NCBI GenBank assembly: GCA_017311315.1
Contig: CM029669.1
Coordinates: 15,845,102 to 15,909,101, forward strand
DNA from: Dendrocalamus latiflorus
Taxonomy: Eukaryota; Streptophyta; Magnoliopsida; Poales; Poaceae
Direction of reading: 5' to 3'
DNA: 64,000 nt
Shown: one piece after another, positions 45,658-56,906 of the stretch
Layout of the letters: each line of letters begins with the position of its first letter
Position numbering within the stretch: the first letter of the stretch is position 1
Position numbers and translations under genes: made by a program
Notes under the pieces: generated by a model
What the model was told of the DNA's origin: nothing
Databases searched by the model: none
What the model saw: only the letters and a program-made list of their open reading frames with translations

Positions 45658-46602
45658 ATGGCGTCCGTCACAGCCCGCGCTCCGGTCGCGGCCCTGCGCC
45701 CGTCGGCGTCGCTCAAGCCCGGCTTCCTCGGGCACTCCAGCCTCCTTGGCCGCGCTTCATCGTCGACGAGGCGCAGCCTCCGGGTGGAGGCCAAGGGCGA
45801 GTGGCTCCCCGGCCTCCCCTCGCCCGCCTACCTCAACGGCAGGTCAGCAATTCTTTCGTCGCTGCAAGTCAAGTTTTTTGAACTTCAATCAGGGATAGTA
45901 GCGTACTTATATACATGCGTGAACGTATACAGCCTGCCGGGGGACAACGGGTTTGACCCGTTGGGTTTGGCGGAGGACCCGGAGAACCTGCGGTGGTACG
46001 TGCAGGCGGAGCTGGTGAACGCGCGGTGGGCGATGCTCGGCGTGGCGGGGATGCTGCTGCCGGAGGTGCTGACGAAGATCGGCATCATCAACGCGCCGCA
46101 GTGGTACGACGCCGGCAAGTCCACCTACTTCGCGTCGTCGTCGACGCTGTTCGTGATCGAGTTCATCCTGTTCCACTACGTGGAGATCCGGCGGTGGCAG
46201 GACATCAAGAACCCGGGATGCGTCAACCAGGACCCCATCTTCAAGAACTACAGCCTGCCGCCCCACGAGTGCGGCTACCCCGGCAGCGTCTTCAATCCCC
46301 TCAACTTCGAGCCCACCCTCGAGGCCAAGGAGAAGGAGCTCGCCAACGGTAGGATCGATGAATTTTTTTCGCAGGAAACAACACAATTCCTACCAAGTCA
46401 ACCGCGTGTAATTTCCACGTTACGAACGGGACCTAACACTGCGTGTACGTGATTGATCGTTGTTGCAGGGAGACTGGCGATGCTGGCGTTCCTGGGGTTC
46501 ATGGTGCAGCACGGCATCACCGGCAAGGGGCCGTTCGAGAACCTGCTGCAGCACTTGTCTGACCCGTGGCACAACACCATCATCCAGACGCTCTCTGGTT
46601 AA
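45658..46602 (+). CDS. LHCA4: Photosystem I light-harvesting chlorophyll a/b-binding protein Lhca4, 244 aa
   Basis: Lhca4 pairs with Lhca1 in the LHCI belt and passes excitation to photosystem I in the thylakoid membrane. Exons: 45658-45842, 45933-46348 and 46469-46602; GT-AG introns of 90 and 120 bp; 735 nt in phase. A Ser/Arg/Ala-rich chloroplast transit peptide covers about residues 1-45, and the mature part begins near KGEWLPGLPSP. Helix B is ENLRWYVQAELVNARWAMLG, helix C is FVIEFILFHYVEIRRW, and helix A is EKELANGRLAMLAFLGFMVQ with its Glu and Asn-Gly-Arg ligands. The tail HLSDPWHNTI is typical of Lhca4. Helix B has Asn (VNARWAM) where most antenna proteins have His; this Asn is the known ligand for the red chlorophyll form of Lhca4 and Lhca3. 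The start was chosen as the only ATG giving a transit peptide in frame. Confidence 0.97.
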
Positions 46603-47114
46603 GCTCAACTAGACAGCTGCAGGTTGATGAATTAATGGGACGTGCAACGTAAAACGATCGATCCATGTTTTTTTTTTTGGAGTACGTATGTGCTGTTAAT
46701 TGGGGGAGGAGATTCAGATTGTGTTGTTATTAATGCTGTGCATGCATGGATCGATGCATGGTGAAGAGGAGAGGGGGGAGTGAGTGATTTTTATGTACAG
46801 TACATGGGAAGCTAAGGGTAGCATGCAGTGTTCTGTATTATCGCTTCTAAAATGAAGAGGCCCATTATCTTATGATCTCTATGGTGGTCAATTCGTGCCT
46901 ACTTCCTTGTGGGATTCACCTATAGCGCTTAATTTCTATCTCAGTGGTTCATTATATATGGAGACTAAGAGAAAAGCTACCATTAATAACGAACTCTGAT
47001 GAATGTATGTACTTGTTATACATGTATCTCAAATTACCAGCATGCAGTAGAATTCAGAAAGCAATATATCGCACTAGTTACGTCTACACATGTCAGACCT
47101 GGATTTGTAACTAG
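46603..47114. other. Lhca4 3' UTR and flank
   Basis: The 3' UTR probably extends to about 46860; no canonical AATAAA was seen, but plant poly(A) signals are loose. No other feature before the TRIM LTR fragment. Confidence 0.45.
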
Positions 47115-47301
47115 AACTGTTACAACTTTGGACCCTGGCCGCATGCCTAGGTCCAACTGGGTGCCACAGGTTTAAATGGGCTGAACACAACTAAGCCCAC
47201 GGAGCAACAACATTATAAGTGGTATTGGGCATTCTCCCTCCAAAAGACTAGTCCAATGGGTGGGAGCTTCCTCACACTTATAAGTTGTGCTTACTCCTCT
47301 C
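47115..47301 (-). mobile_element. TRIM retroelement LTR, left part, cut by CACTA-D
   Basis: Reverse complemented, it matches the TRIM LTRs at 57302-57490 from the GAGGAGTAAGCACAA block to TTGTGTTCAGCCCATTTA. About 25 bp are inserted near its end (47137-47162). Its missing right part continues at 56907 after CACTA-D. The joining motif CTC occurs at both sides (47299-47301 and 56907-56909). Confidence 0.85.
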
Positions 47302-47319
47302 CACTGCTACAGACAGCCC

Positions 47320-47802
47320 TATCACAGACAGTTCCTGAACCGTCAGTGTTTAGGTGTCAGTGATAGTAGATGGTTATCACAGACGGCTCCCAAGCCGTCT
47401 GTGATAACTCACATTACAGACGGTTTTTTTATAAAAACCGTTTGTGATAGTCGAGTATCACAGACTGTGTTTTAAAAAAACCGTCTGTGATATTCGAGTA
47501 TCACAGACGGTTTTTTTTATAAAAAACCGTCTGTGATAGTCGGGTATCACAGACGGGTTTTTTATAAACACCGTCTGTGATACTCGACTATCACAGACGG
47601 ATTTTTATAAACACCATCTGTGATATACACAATATCACAGACGGTTAGTAATAAAAACCGTCTATGATATTATACATATCACAGACGGTTAGTAATAAAG
47701 GTCGTCTGTGATATCATTCATACCACAGACGGCGCTCTTTGAAACCGTCTGTGATATTGTATCACAGACGGTTTTTAACAACGAACCGTCTGTGATAGCA
47801 AG
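47320..47802. repeat. Subterminal palindromic repeat array, CACTA-D left (3' side of the gene)
   Basis: At least ten hairpin units with arms ATCACAGACGGTT and AACCGTCTGTGAT and AT-rich loops, sharing linker ATAGTCGAGT between several units. It is the most regular array in the window, indicating recent amplification. Confidence 0.9.
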
Positions 47803-48084
47803 TGCATCAACCATTTTATTTGCTGTTTTTTGGCTAGCTAGCCTCAAGATATGCTAGCCATGCCCTCTGAAAGCAAGCAAGCAAGCGGATTACAGATAAA
47901 TGACAGATATAAGTTAATTGCAACTCAAGGTAAATTACAACAAAATTCGATACACAGATGAATGTAACAAACTGCCAGCTGATCACATACATATATAGAA
48001 TGAAAATCGTTACACAAAATCTGACAAATGAATTAAATTGAAGGAATTGTTTGATTTGTACAATTGAATCCAATGTTTCAACAT

Positions 48085-50337
48085 CTAATTATCACCATTG
48101 CCGGCGTGGAACTCTCCCCTCTTATTTATGACATCTGCTAGCAAGAATTGGGAGATGATTGCACGAATGTCGATGAGATTGTCAAGATCATATGCACTTT
48201 CGTTGAAGTCCACCCGCTGTCGCTAGGAGCAATGTTAAGTTATTAACTAACATGTGTGTGTAAATATATATACATATATATAATCAGAAAATAATAATCA
48301 TTGGAAGGACCAGACAAACCTCTGGATCATTGATCTTAGTATCCATGATTTCCTTCATATGGCGGCAAACGTAGAATCCACATACGTTGCCCTGTAGCTG
48401 CTGGTGGCACTGCAAAAATAGAATTACATACATCGGTATTGTCAATTCTAGAGGCATTATAACAAAGTATGATATAGGATTGTTGTGTTGTAGCGGGTAC
48501 TGGAAATCGCGTGTTGTGTCGTAGCGTGTCACTGGATTTGTCGTGTCTTCCTCCTTGGGCAACATAATCGGCAAACGCCCTACGTGATTCAAAAAAGTTA
48601 GCCTCGGTCGTGGCAAACAAAGAAATATTACAATAGAGTTATGTATGGAGGAAATGAGTTTACCTGTTAAGTACTTCTTGCACACGACTGAAGTCGTGGT
48701 TGCTCCTAAGGAGGGAATCAAGGTATATTACCTTGCTCCACTTTGGTACAATCACAATCAAAATCCAGTGATGCCTAGTCATGTGTGTCGCCATAGTGAT
48801 TAATCCTAAGTTCATGCTGCATGTAAAGTACAAATGAAACATATGTGTGGCAACTAGTGAAGCACTTACCCTTGGTTGAAGGGTACTATGACGTACTCCT
48901 TGTCGTTGTGAGCAATCAATCCCCTCGTTATGTAACCTTGCACGAAGGATGCATCTGCATTAATAGATTGCTCGGAGACCAAGTGAGGGTCGAGGAAGGT
49001 CGTCGCGATCACTGGACTTCTTGGATCATGTATCTATACATAAAGAAAGAGTAATGACATTTATCTGTATAACGTGAATGTAGAACTTCATTGTACAATA
49101 CACTTACAGTGTCCAGCATCGTAGAAGTGAGGCGTCGAGTTCGTCGAGATTGAATAGTAAGAATAAATCTTCGAATGTCACGACGATATAGCCCGAGTCG
49201 TGGAGGAAATGTGTCTTGTTATATTTCAGAGTGAATGCACTCTGCCGGATTGGCTTCATGTTGGACTTCTCCATGTACCAGGCATACAATGTATTGCAAA
49301 TTAAACCAAGCTGGGATACTTGTGACTCGGGCACCAACGACACTCCTAGAATAAACTTCCATGGCACGGGACGCGGCTTAGTTTTCTTCGTATGAGCCCT
49401 GGAGCCTCGCTTATGATATGTTCTCGGTGGCGTCTCGGCGGGAGCCGATGTAACAAACTTTACTGGTTTTGGAGGTGGAGGTGGAGCCACCGGAGCCGTT
49501 GTGCCAGGTCCAGGGCGACGTCCCTCTTGGGCCACTGGATGTGAAGATTGTGGCACGGACATGTCGAGGACGATGTCTCTCTTGGGCCACTGAATGAATG
49601 TGTGGACGGCATCCCCTAATGTCTTAATCTCTTCGTTTGGGGGCTTCTCAAGAGGGACGGTCTTAAAAATATCATTAATCATGTCCACCTGGACCTTTAT
49701 GAAACCGGTGTCTACTTGTACACCATGCACCAGTGTCCCTGACAGCAATGGATACACCATGCCGCGCCCAGCGTCAACGGGAATAGAGCCAACAAGCCTG
49801 ACTTTGAGACTGCAAGGCATGGGCTCCTACATAACGACACAAGATGAGTTAAGGCGTCCACCAGAGAGATCTATGTACCATTCTAAAGAGGTACATTACC
49901 TGAATGTCATCAATAGGTAAGTGGCCGTCACTATGTTCAGAAATTGGTGTGGACACGCAGCTACTGCGACGTTGAGGGAGACTGGGTACCGCAGTAGTAG
50001 GAGTGGGTTGCGATTGGTTGCGGACTTGTCTCAATTCTTCCTGCAATGAATCTATCTCTCCTCGAAGTGAGGCAGTCTGCTCTTGAAGTGAGGCAGATAG
50101 TTGTTCCTCAAGTTGAGCACGAAGCTCCTGTTTTATTTGTTCGTTGCGGTACGCCTTGGATCTCTTCCTACTCCTATATGTCTCAGAGTAATCTGGAAAT
50201 CCGTGCCTCCAAGGTACATAAACCCCCATGCCTTGTGTGCGATCTGGGTGCTCCTTGTTTTCCAAGGCCTGTGATAGTAAATCTCTCTCCCTATATTCTT
50301 CAAAGGAGCCACGAGAAGATTCGGTAGTCAATGATTG
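48085..50337 (-). pseudogene. Downstream half of the CACTA-D gene: coiled coil, DUF8039 and C48 (Ulp1-like) protease
   Basis: Exons inferred from GT-AG borders on the minus strand: 50337-49900 (RSRKRSKAYRNEQIKQEL then a Glu/Gln-rich coiled coil; EHPDRTQGMG fits Transposase_24-like proteins), 49826-49108 (DUF8039-type VYPLLSGTLVHGVQVD and NEEIKTLGDAVHTFIQW, basic linker, TFEDLFLLFNLDELDAS), 49033-48870 (FLDPHLVSEQSINADASFVQ and AHNDKEYVIVPFNQ), 48816-48664 (HHWILIVIVPKW, YLDSLLRSNHDF), a short exon near 48600-48490 (FADYVAQGG), about 48410-48320 (CHQQLQGNVCGFYVCRHMKE) and a last exon to the stop at 48085. Catalytic His, Asp, Gln and Cys of clan CE are all present, and I see no stop in these exons. 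It is listed as pseudogene because the upstream part of the same gene is broken. Confidence 0.72.
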
Positions 50338-50420
50338 CTGCAAGAGGCAATTAATCATTTTATTTTTGAACCCATAAAGTTCAAGAGGTGTTAACAACTA
50401 TATAGTTTAACATATCTTAC

Positions 50421-53400
50421 CATGCGTTGGGACACTTCCTCATCTGCGGGGTTTTTGAAAGAGACACCCGAAGATGTGGTTGATGACCTCGCTCTTAACC
50501 AGTTTCGAGCGCACTTGTTTGCGATCCCGGCAAATGGCGGAGAGGCCTCCGATCGGATTGCGACCTCATCCTGCATCCTCCATTGCGGGATTTTACCCGC
50601 GTACCCAGCGGTGCCGAGTCTGTGAGGGTGTGTGTTTTGTGACTGGAGAGCCTTGTGCGCCGCACTTTGTTGTTCAAATTCGGTCGTTGTCTTCATCTGC
50701 ACAAAGGCCTCCCATGTTTCTGGCGACACGAAAGGATACTTCGTAAAGGGCATGACATCCTTGGCCACGTACTTTGTCACAAGAGTGCTCTTAAAATTCT
50801 TCCATACTTTTCCCATCGCGAGGAACGCCTGCTGTTGCACGAGTCCCTGTACTTCTCGATGATCGACACGCATATAGCTTGCTTCATCGCCTTGTTCTTC
50901 CTCAAGCCTGATGCCATCTCTGAATGGAGGCAAATCATCAAATTGATTGTACTCTTCCTCATCCACAACATTCTCAACCCTGATAATCCTTCTTTTTCCC
51001 TGAAGAACTACATGACGCTTCTTATTTGCCGGGTCGGTTACATAAAATACTTGAACAACTTGCCTCGCGAGTACGAATGGTTCATCTTTGTATCCTACAC
51101 ATTCGAGGTCCACGGTAGTGACGCCGTACTTGTCAACCTTTACACCCCGTGGGAGTTGGACTCAACGGCACCGAAATAGAGGAATTTTAAAAATTACGTA
51201 GTCAAGCTCCCAAATCTCCTCTACATTCCCGTAGTACGAGCTTGGGCCAGCGGTACTGCCGTGCGCATCATAGGCATCTATGCGGACACCTGAGTTCTGC
51301 ATTGTGCTCTTTCTATCTTGATCTGTTGTATAAAATGTGTAGCCATTAATGTCGTATCCTTGCCATGTTATAATTGTAAATTTTGACCCTTTTGCGAACC
51401 ATTGTAGTGTTTCACTTGACGACCTCCTAGTCAATTGCACCTTAGACCATTCGTTGAACTGACGGTTGTGTTGTCTCGTGATCCAAACTTCTGACTAGCC
51501 TGCATTTTCTTGACGTAGCATGTCCTTGTGCTCTTCAATATATGGGGTCACTTCAGTCATGTGTTGTAAAACCATGAAATGGGCTTGAGCATACGTATTT
51601 TGATCCGAAGTTATTGCTTTCCTCCCGATAGTCCCGATTCCCTCTAGCCTCCCCTCGTGACGAGATAGAGGTACACCTATCGGCTCTACTTGAGCCATGT
51701 AGCCGATGCAGAATTCAATGACCTCTTCTATTGTATAACCTTCGATGATGCTACCCTCCGGTCGTGATCGATTGCGTACATAGGACTTCAGAATTCCCAT
51801 GTACCTCTCGAAAGGGTACATATGACGTAGAAATACGGGGCCGCATATTATTATCTCTTTCACAAGGTGGACAATGAGATGGACCATGATATCAAAAAAT
51901 GATGGAGGGAAATACATCTCTAGATGACATAGAGTTGTCACCACCTCGGTTTAAAGAGCATCTAGTCCATCCGGATCAATGACCTTCTGAGCAATTGCGT
52001 TGAAGAAATAACATAGCTTTATGATTGTCACTCGAACCTTGTTCGGCAAAATACTTCTAATTGCAACAGGTAGCATTTGTGTCATTAGCACATGACAGTC
52101 GTGAGACTTCATGCCAATTAATTTCAAATGTTCCATGGAAACAAGTTTCTTCATGCTTGTGGAGTGACCGGATGGAACTTTCACACCATGTAAGGATTGG
52201 CACAGTTCAGTTCTCTCGGACTTAGACAGAGTGTAGCATGCTGGGGGAAGGTACGTCCGGCCTTTATCGGTCTCTATCAGTGCTAACTCGGTTCTGATGT
52301 TCATAGCGACCAAGTCACGCCTTGCGTTAAAACCATCCTTTGTTTTATCAGGAATGTTCAGTAAGAGACCAATCAAACTGTCACATACATTCTTCTCTAC
52401 GTGCATGACATCAATGCAATTGTGAACTTCTAAGTGCTCCCAATAAGGCAAGTCCCAAAATATTGACCTCTTTTTCCACATGTTCTTCCTCAATTTACGT
52501 CCATTTCCAAGCACAACATTTATATCCTTGACCATATCATACACCTCTTTCCCGCTAAAAGGTCTTGGTACTGAGTCATCCTCTTTTTTTCGTCAAATTG
52601 TTTCTTCATCTTGCGGTATGGGTGATACTTTGGAAGGAACCTACAGTGACGCATGTACACAGTTTTTCGCGAGTTGTTCAACCACACACTCTCGGTATAA
52701 TCTAAGCAGTGCGGACATGCTTTGCCTCCTTTTGTACTCAACCCTGACAGGTTACCAAGAGTAGGAAAATCATTAATGGTGCAGAACAACATGGCACGTA
52801 GAGTGAAGTTCTCTCGTTTGTCCTCATCCCATACTTGTACCCCTTCGTTCCACAGTATTGCAAGATCTTCCACCAATGGTGCTAGGAACACATCAATATC
52901 GTTGCTAGGTTGCTTCGGCCCTTGGATAAGTAGTGACATCAAAATATACTTCCGCTTCATACACAGCCAAGAAGGAAGGTTGTACATGCACAGAGTCACG
53001 GGCCAGGTGCTATGTCGGCTGCTCATGTTACCAAAAGGATTCATTCCATCTATACTCAACCCAAACCTTATATTTCTCGGTTCCACACCGAAATCTACAA
53101 ACATCCTATCGATGTTCTTCCACTGGGCAGAATCAGCAACATGTCTTATCATTCTGTCTTTCTTACGCTGCTCGCAGTGCCAACGCATCAATCTTGCATC
53201 CTTGCGGTTTGCAAATAAACGCTTCAAACGGGGGATTACAGGAAGATACCACATCACCTTAGCAGGAGGTCCTTGCTTCACCTCGATGCCCTTCCCATCA
53301 TCAGAGTCATTTTTACGCTTGTATCGGGATGCTTTGCACACCGGACAAACATGTAAGCTAGCATACTCTTTACGGTACAGGATACAATCATTCGGACATG

Positions 53401-54109
53401 CATGTATTCTTTCTACTTCCATTCCTAATGGACAAATAATCTTCTTGGCTTGGTAGGTGGTTCTCGGCAACACATTTCCCGTTGGAAGCATGTCCGCTAG
53501 GAGACCTAACAATGCCGTGAAACTCTTGTCGGACAAACCATTGCTTGCCTTCAATTTTAGTAGTTCTAGAACTGATGACAACCTCGTGTATTGCGGCTTG
53601 CAGCTCGGCAACAAAGGTTTCTCCGAGTCCTCCATCAAGCCCTCGAATTTACCAAACTCTCTCTCACTATAGTTCCCTTCTGCATCACGTAACATCTGAT
53701 CCAGATTATCATCCTGCGACCTATCCTCATGATCCAGATTGTCATCCTGCGACCTATCCTCATGATCCAGATTGTCATCCTGCGACCTATCCCCATGATC
53801 GAAAGAACAGTCCACAACTGGCATATCGTTGTCTCTCTCGACTATGTCATAACTATCTTCTTGTGTACTCTTCTCTTCACCATGACTGGTCCAACATTTG
53901 TACCCTTTTCTGAAACCCCTTCGAATCAAGTGAGGTTCGATCTGCGCTGAGCTAAACATCTTGAGATTATCACAATCAATACATGGACAATACATATATT
54001 TCATCCCCTTCTTCAACATATCCAGCTCGGCCGCCCTTCTAAAAGCAAACACACCATTAATATACTCTTTACTCACACGGTTCTCAATATACATCCAGCT
54101 TCGGTCCAT
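50421..54109 (-). pseudogene. TNP2-type CACTA transposase with DUF4218 and DUF4216 (CACTA-D), broken by one frameshift and three stops
   Basis: It starts MDRSWMYIENRVSKEYINGV at 54109. The first 500 codons are open: transposase-associated domain (CPCIDCDNLKMF, HLIRRGFRKGYKCWTSHGE), a tandem acidic repeat (DHEDRSQDDNL, three copies, 53700-53790), CPNDCILYRKEY-x-x-LHVCPVC, LSIDGMNPFGNMSSRHSTWP and LPSWLCMKRKYI (Transposase_21 core). A one-base loss in a T run (52584-52590 on plus) shifts the frame. The continuation to 50421 shares one frame, with stops at 51951-51953 (TAA), 51495-51497 (TAG) and 51162-51164 (TGA), and contains HNCIDVMHVEKNVCDSL, DUF4218 (LEMYFPPSFFDIMVHL, YMGILKSYVRNRSRPEGSI) and DUF4216 (GYDINGYTFYTTDQDRKS, NSGVRIDA). 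It ends at donor ATG/GTAAG. Upstream intron position is unclear. Confidence 0.85.
53695..53795 (-). repeat. In-frame 33-bp tandem triplication in the transposase acidic region
   Basis: Three nearly identical 33-bp units encode DHEDRSQDDNL. The same place in CACTA-B holds a different short acidic repeat (DMPPDD units), so this linker tolerates repeat turnover. Confidence 0.9.
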
Positions 54110-54444
54110 CTACGCTACACAAATAACATATATTTAAGCAAGAATGTTAGCTAGTACTTACCCATTCTGAAATCCAGCAAACTAACATTATCTTTCTAAA
54201 CCTAGCTAGCTAGCTACATTTAAATTAAACAAAAACCTAGCTATCATCTCCGGCCTTCAATTTACAAACACATGCAGCAAAGTAATTGAGTACTAACCTC
54301 TGATCAGATCACTAAGAAGACAGTGATATGTTTTCACCCCTAACTCCCTAAAGACGGCCGCCTTGCTCCACCAATGCAGCGCAATGAAGACAGGTCTGTA
54401 GTGTCGACATCATCGAGAAAGTACGCCAAGTAATTAATAGTGTG

Positions 54445-54835
54445 CAGAATATCACAGACGGTTCCAACCACAAACGGTCTGTGAAAACAACATATCACAG
54501 ACGGTTTGTGTTAATAACCGTCCGTGAATTATCACAGACGGTTCTAAATACGCACCGTCTGTGATATTAACAATATCACAGACGGTTCATATTAATAACC
54601 GTGTGTGATTGGTTATTATCACAGACGGTTAGTATAAAGAACCGTCTGTGATAGTCTATATTATCACAGACGGTTATTAACACGAACCGTCTGTGATGTC
54701 CATAATATCACAGACGGTTCGCAAAAAGAACCGTCTGTGATTGGTGAGTATCACAGACGGTTCGTATATAAAACCGTCTATGATAGTCCTTCACAGACGG
54801 TTTACACTACAAACCGTCTGTGATAGTTCACTCGA
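54445..54835. repeat. Subterminal palindromic repeat array, CACTA-D inner right
   Basis: Eight or so hairpin units (ATCACAGACGGTT and AACCGTCTGTGAT arms), followed by TCTAGCCTCAAGAAAT, a motif that in the other copies marks the gene's 3' side (47834 and reverse complement at 15070). Its presence on the 5' side suggests a duplicated or nested element end. Confidence 0.88.
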
Positions 54836-54949
54836 TAACTTAAATTTTTTTATTTTTTTTGTCTAGCCTCAAGAAATTAAATAATGTACCTATAGCCTTC
54901 GAAAACAAGCAAATAGAGACGCAAGTACAACACATTCAGATCTATTACA

Positions 54950-55420
54950 GCTAACGAACCCTTCGTGGCACGACGGTCACACTAAAGAAGACACACTTAC
55001 GACACTTACGGCAAGAGTGTGTTGCCTAGTATGCCGCCGTGCCACAACGGAGGCGCTAGCTCACGACATTAGTCGGCGTTGTGGAGGAACAAGCAAATAC
55101 AGAGGCAAGCACAACAACACGTTCAGATCTATTACAGGATAACAAGCTAACGAACCCTTCATGGCACTTACGGCAAAAGTGTCTTGTCTAGCGTCCCGCC
55201 GTACCGCAACGGAGGCGCTAGCTCACAGCGGAGGGGAGATGCATGAAGGAAGCACAACAACACATTCAGATCGATCTATTACAGAATAACAAGCTAACGA
55301 ACCCTTCATGGCACAACGGTGCAGCTGAACAAGACACACTTACGACATTTACGGCAAGAGTGTGTTGTCCAGCCGCCCGCTGTGCCGTGACGGAGGCGCT
55401 AGCTCACAGCGGAGGGGAAG
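54950..55420. repeat. Three tandem copies of a roughly 170-bp segment
   Basis: Each copy has AACGAACCCTTC-TGGCAC, then ACTTACGGCAAGAGTGT, then CCGC-GTGCC-AACGGAGGCG and CTAGCTCAC. The starts are near 54952, 55150 and 55294; the middle copy is shorter. No protein family is recognised. Host-derived or element-internal origin is open. Confidence 0.75.
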
Positions 55421-55594
55421 CTAGCTAGTGGATGAACTCACGCGTGACTAGTACCGCTGGAAAGGTAGATGGGGTTATTAATAAGGGCTGAGTAGTGGGA
55501 GGAACTGCTGCCTGCCATTCGATGTGGAGAGAATGGACGGTCGAGATAGAAATCCTGGGTATTCGCCAATTATTGGTGACATATGATTTTTAGA

Positions 55595-55850
55595 GACGGT
55601 TATTAACACGAACCGTCTGTGTTGTCCAGAATATCACAGACGGTTCGTATTAAGAACCGTCTGCAAAAGTTCACAGACGGTTGCGAGTATAAACCGTTTG
55701 TGAAAGTTTAATCACAGACAGTTCCGTATAAACCGTCTGTCATAAGCTTTATCTCAGAACGCTTCGTGTTTCGATCGTCTAATTAACGTCTCTCGATCGT
55801 TATACGAAGCATCTATATCATTAATGTTTGGGTATACGAACCGTCTGTGC
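55595..55850. repeat. Subterminal repeat array, CACTA-D middle right
   Basis: Hairpin units as elsewhere, more decayed, ending in GAACCGTCTGTGCTAAAGG at about 55853. Confidence 0.75.
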
Positions 55851-55901
55851 TAAAGGTTAAATATGCACGCCTAATCCAGGTCTCTTCTACGTACGTACAA
55901 T

Positions 55902-56460
55902 ATGGCTTCTGCTATTCTTGTGGTCATCTCCTTCCTCTCATCTGTTCATCAAGAATTGTTCGGCCGGAACCTTACACAGGCGGCCAGCAATTTGCATCTG
56001 GAGCAGCTTCTCCGCACACGCCCTGCTCTTCTTCCCCGACTTTCTTGCATCCGTCAGCTCGACCTGACCATCCACCGTCGACGGAGGTGTCTCGCTGCCC
56101 CTCAAGAAAGGGAAACAGCCCTTACCCTGGTTCTTCTCCACAATGTGCGCAAAGCTAAAGAAGCTCTACACGCATTGGAGAGACTGATGGATGGCCTTGC
56201 CGATCAAGCAGAAACGGCAGATTCTGAGGAATCTTTTCATGCTATCCTCTATGACATTATGCGCTATGCTACTGATATTTGCCCAGGCTGGAGGAGGAAG
56301 TGCTGAGGACAAGGGCAATCTTAACGGCGTTCGAGAAGTCAGTGGCTGATCCTCCAAGTCCCAAAGTCGAAGAAGAAGCGTACGAAGCCCAAAAGATTAC
56401 AATATGGGAAAATCTTTACCTGTGCGACTTTTGTAATAAATTTGCCTCTAATTGAAATTA
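55902..56460 (+). pseudogene. Probable captured host gene fragment, unknown helical protein
   Basis: A plus-strand frame opens at an ATG (55902), opposite in direction to the transposase gene. It continues for 134 codons with a helical, Leu/Arg/Glu-rich pattern (VRKAKEALHALERLMDGLAD). It then changes frame near 56285 and goes on as RLEEEVLRTRAILTAFEKSV and EEEAYEAQKITIWENLY. The conserved look on both sides of the frameshift suggests a once-real protein. It lies between two subterminal arrays of CACTA-D and is absent from copies A, B, C and E. I do not recognise the family. Confidence 0.45.
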
Positions 56461-56574
56461 ATAAATTTGCCTTTAATTTGTGATCTCTTGTCTCAATAGT
56501 TCTGTAGTAAAGTTATTAGAAGCAATGTGTACTTATATATTAACCTCTGATCATGAACAGAATATGACAGACAA

Positions 56575-56872
56575 AGAGACATCACAGACGGTTCTTGTCA
56601 AAAACCGTATGTGAACATTCACAGACGGTTCTTAAGAAGAACCGTCTGTGATAGTCTATACAACACAGACAGTTTTTAATGAAAAACCGTCTGTGATAAT
56701 TCCATATTATCACAGACGGTTTTTTATTAAAAACCGTCTGTGATACTAAAATATCACAGACGGTTCATCGGTAAGGACCGTCTGTGATACTCGACCACTA
56801 ACACAGACGGTGTCCAAATTAAAACCATCTGTGTTAGTGTCAATCACAGACGGTTTGAAAACCGTCTGTGAT
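56575..56872. repeat. Subterminal palindromic repeat array, CACTA-D outer right
   Basis: Seven or so hairpin units up to about 30 bp from the terminal inverted repeat. Unit CCACTAACACAGACGGTGTC is also seen in altered form in CACTA-B near 12150, supporting common descent of this end. Confidence 0.88.
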
Positions 56873-56906
56873 GTAGCCATCCAGTATAGCCTCTTTTATA
56901 GTAGTG

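Larger units (their letters stand above)
47302..56906 (-). mobile_element. CACTA-D: near-complete CACTA transposon, 9605 bp
   Basis: Left end CACTGCTACAGACAGCC (decayed) and right end, reverse complemented, CACTACTATAAAAGAGG, with a perfect target duplication CTC inside a TRIM LTR. The minus-strand gene runs 54109 to 48085. The side upstream of the transposase start (54420-56906) is unusually long, with three separate subterminal arrays, a triplicated segment and an apparent captured gene. It is the most intact member of the family in this window, with one frameshift and three stops in the transposase part. Confidence 0.93.

Noticed and set aside
45907..46386. Antisense frame over Lhca4 exon 2
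   Set aside because: Shadow of a high-GC exon; the plus strand has a full match to Lhca4.
53695..53950. Plus-strand Ile/Met/Pro repeat frame
   Set aside because: Antisense of the acidic 33-bp repeat of the transposase.
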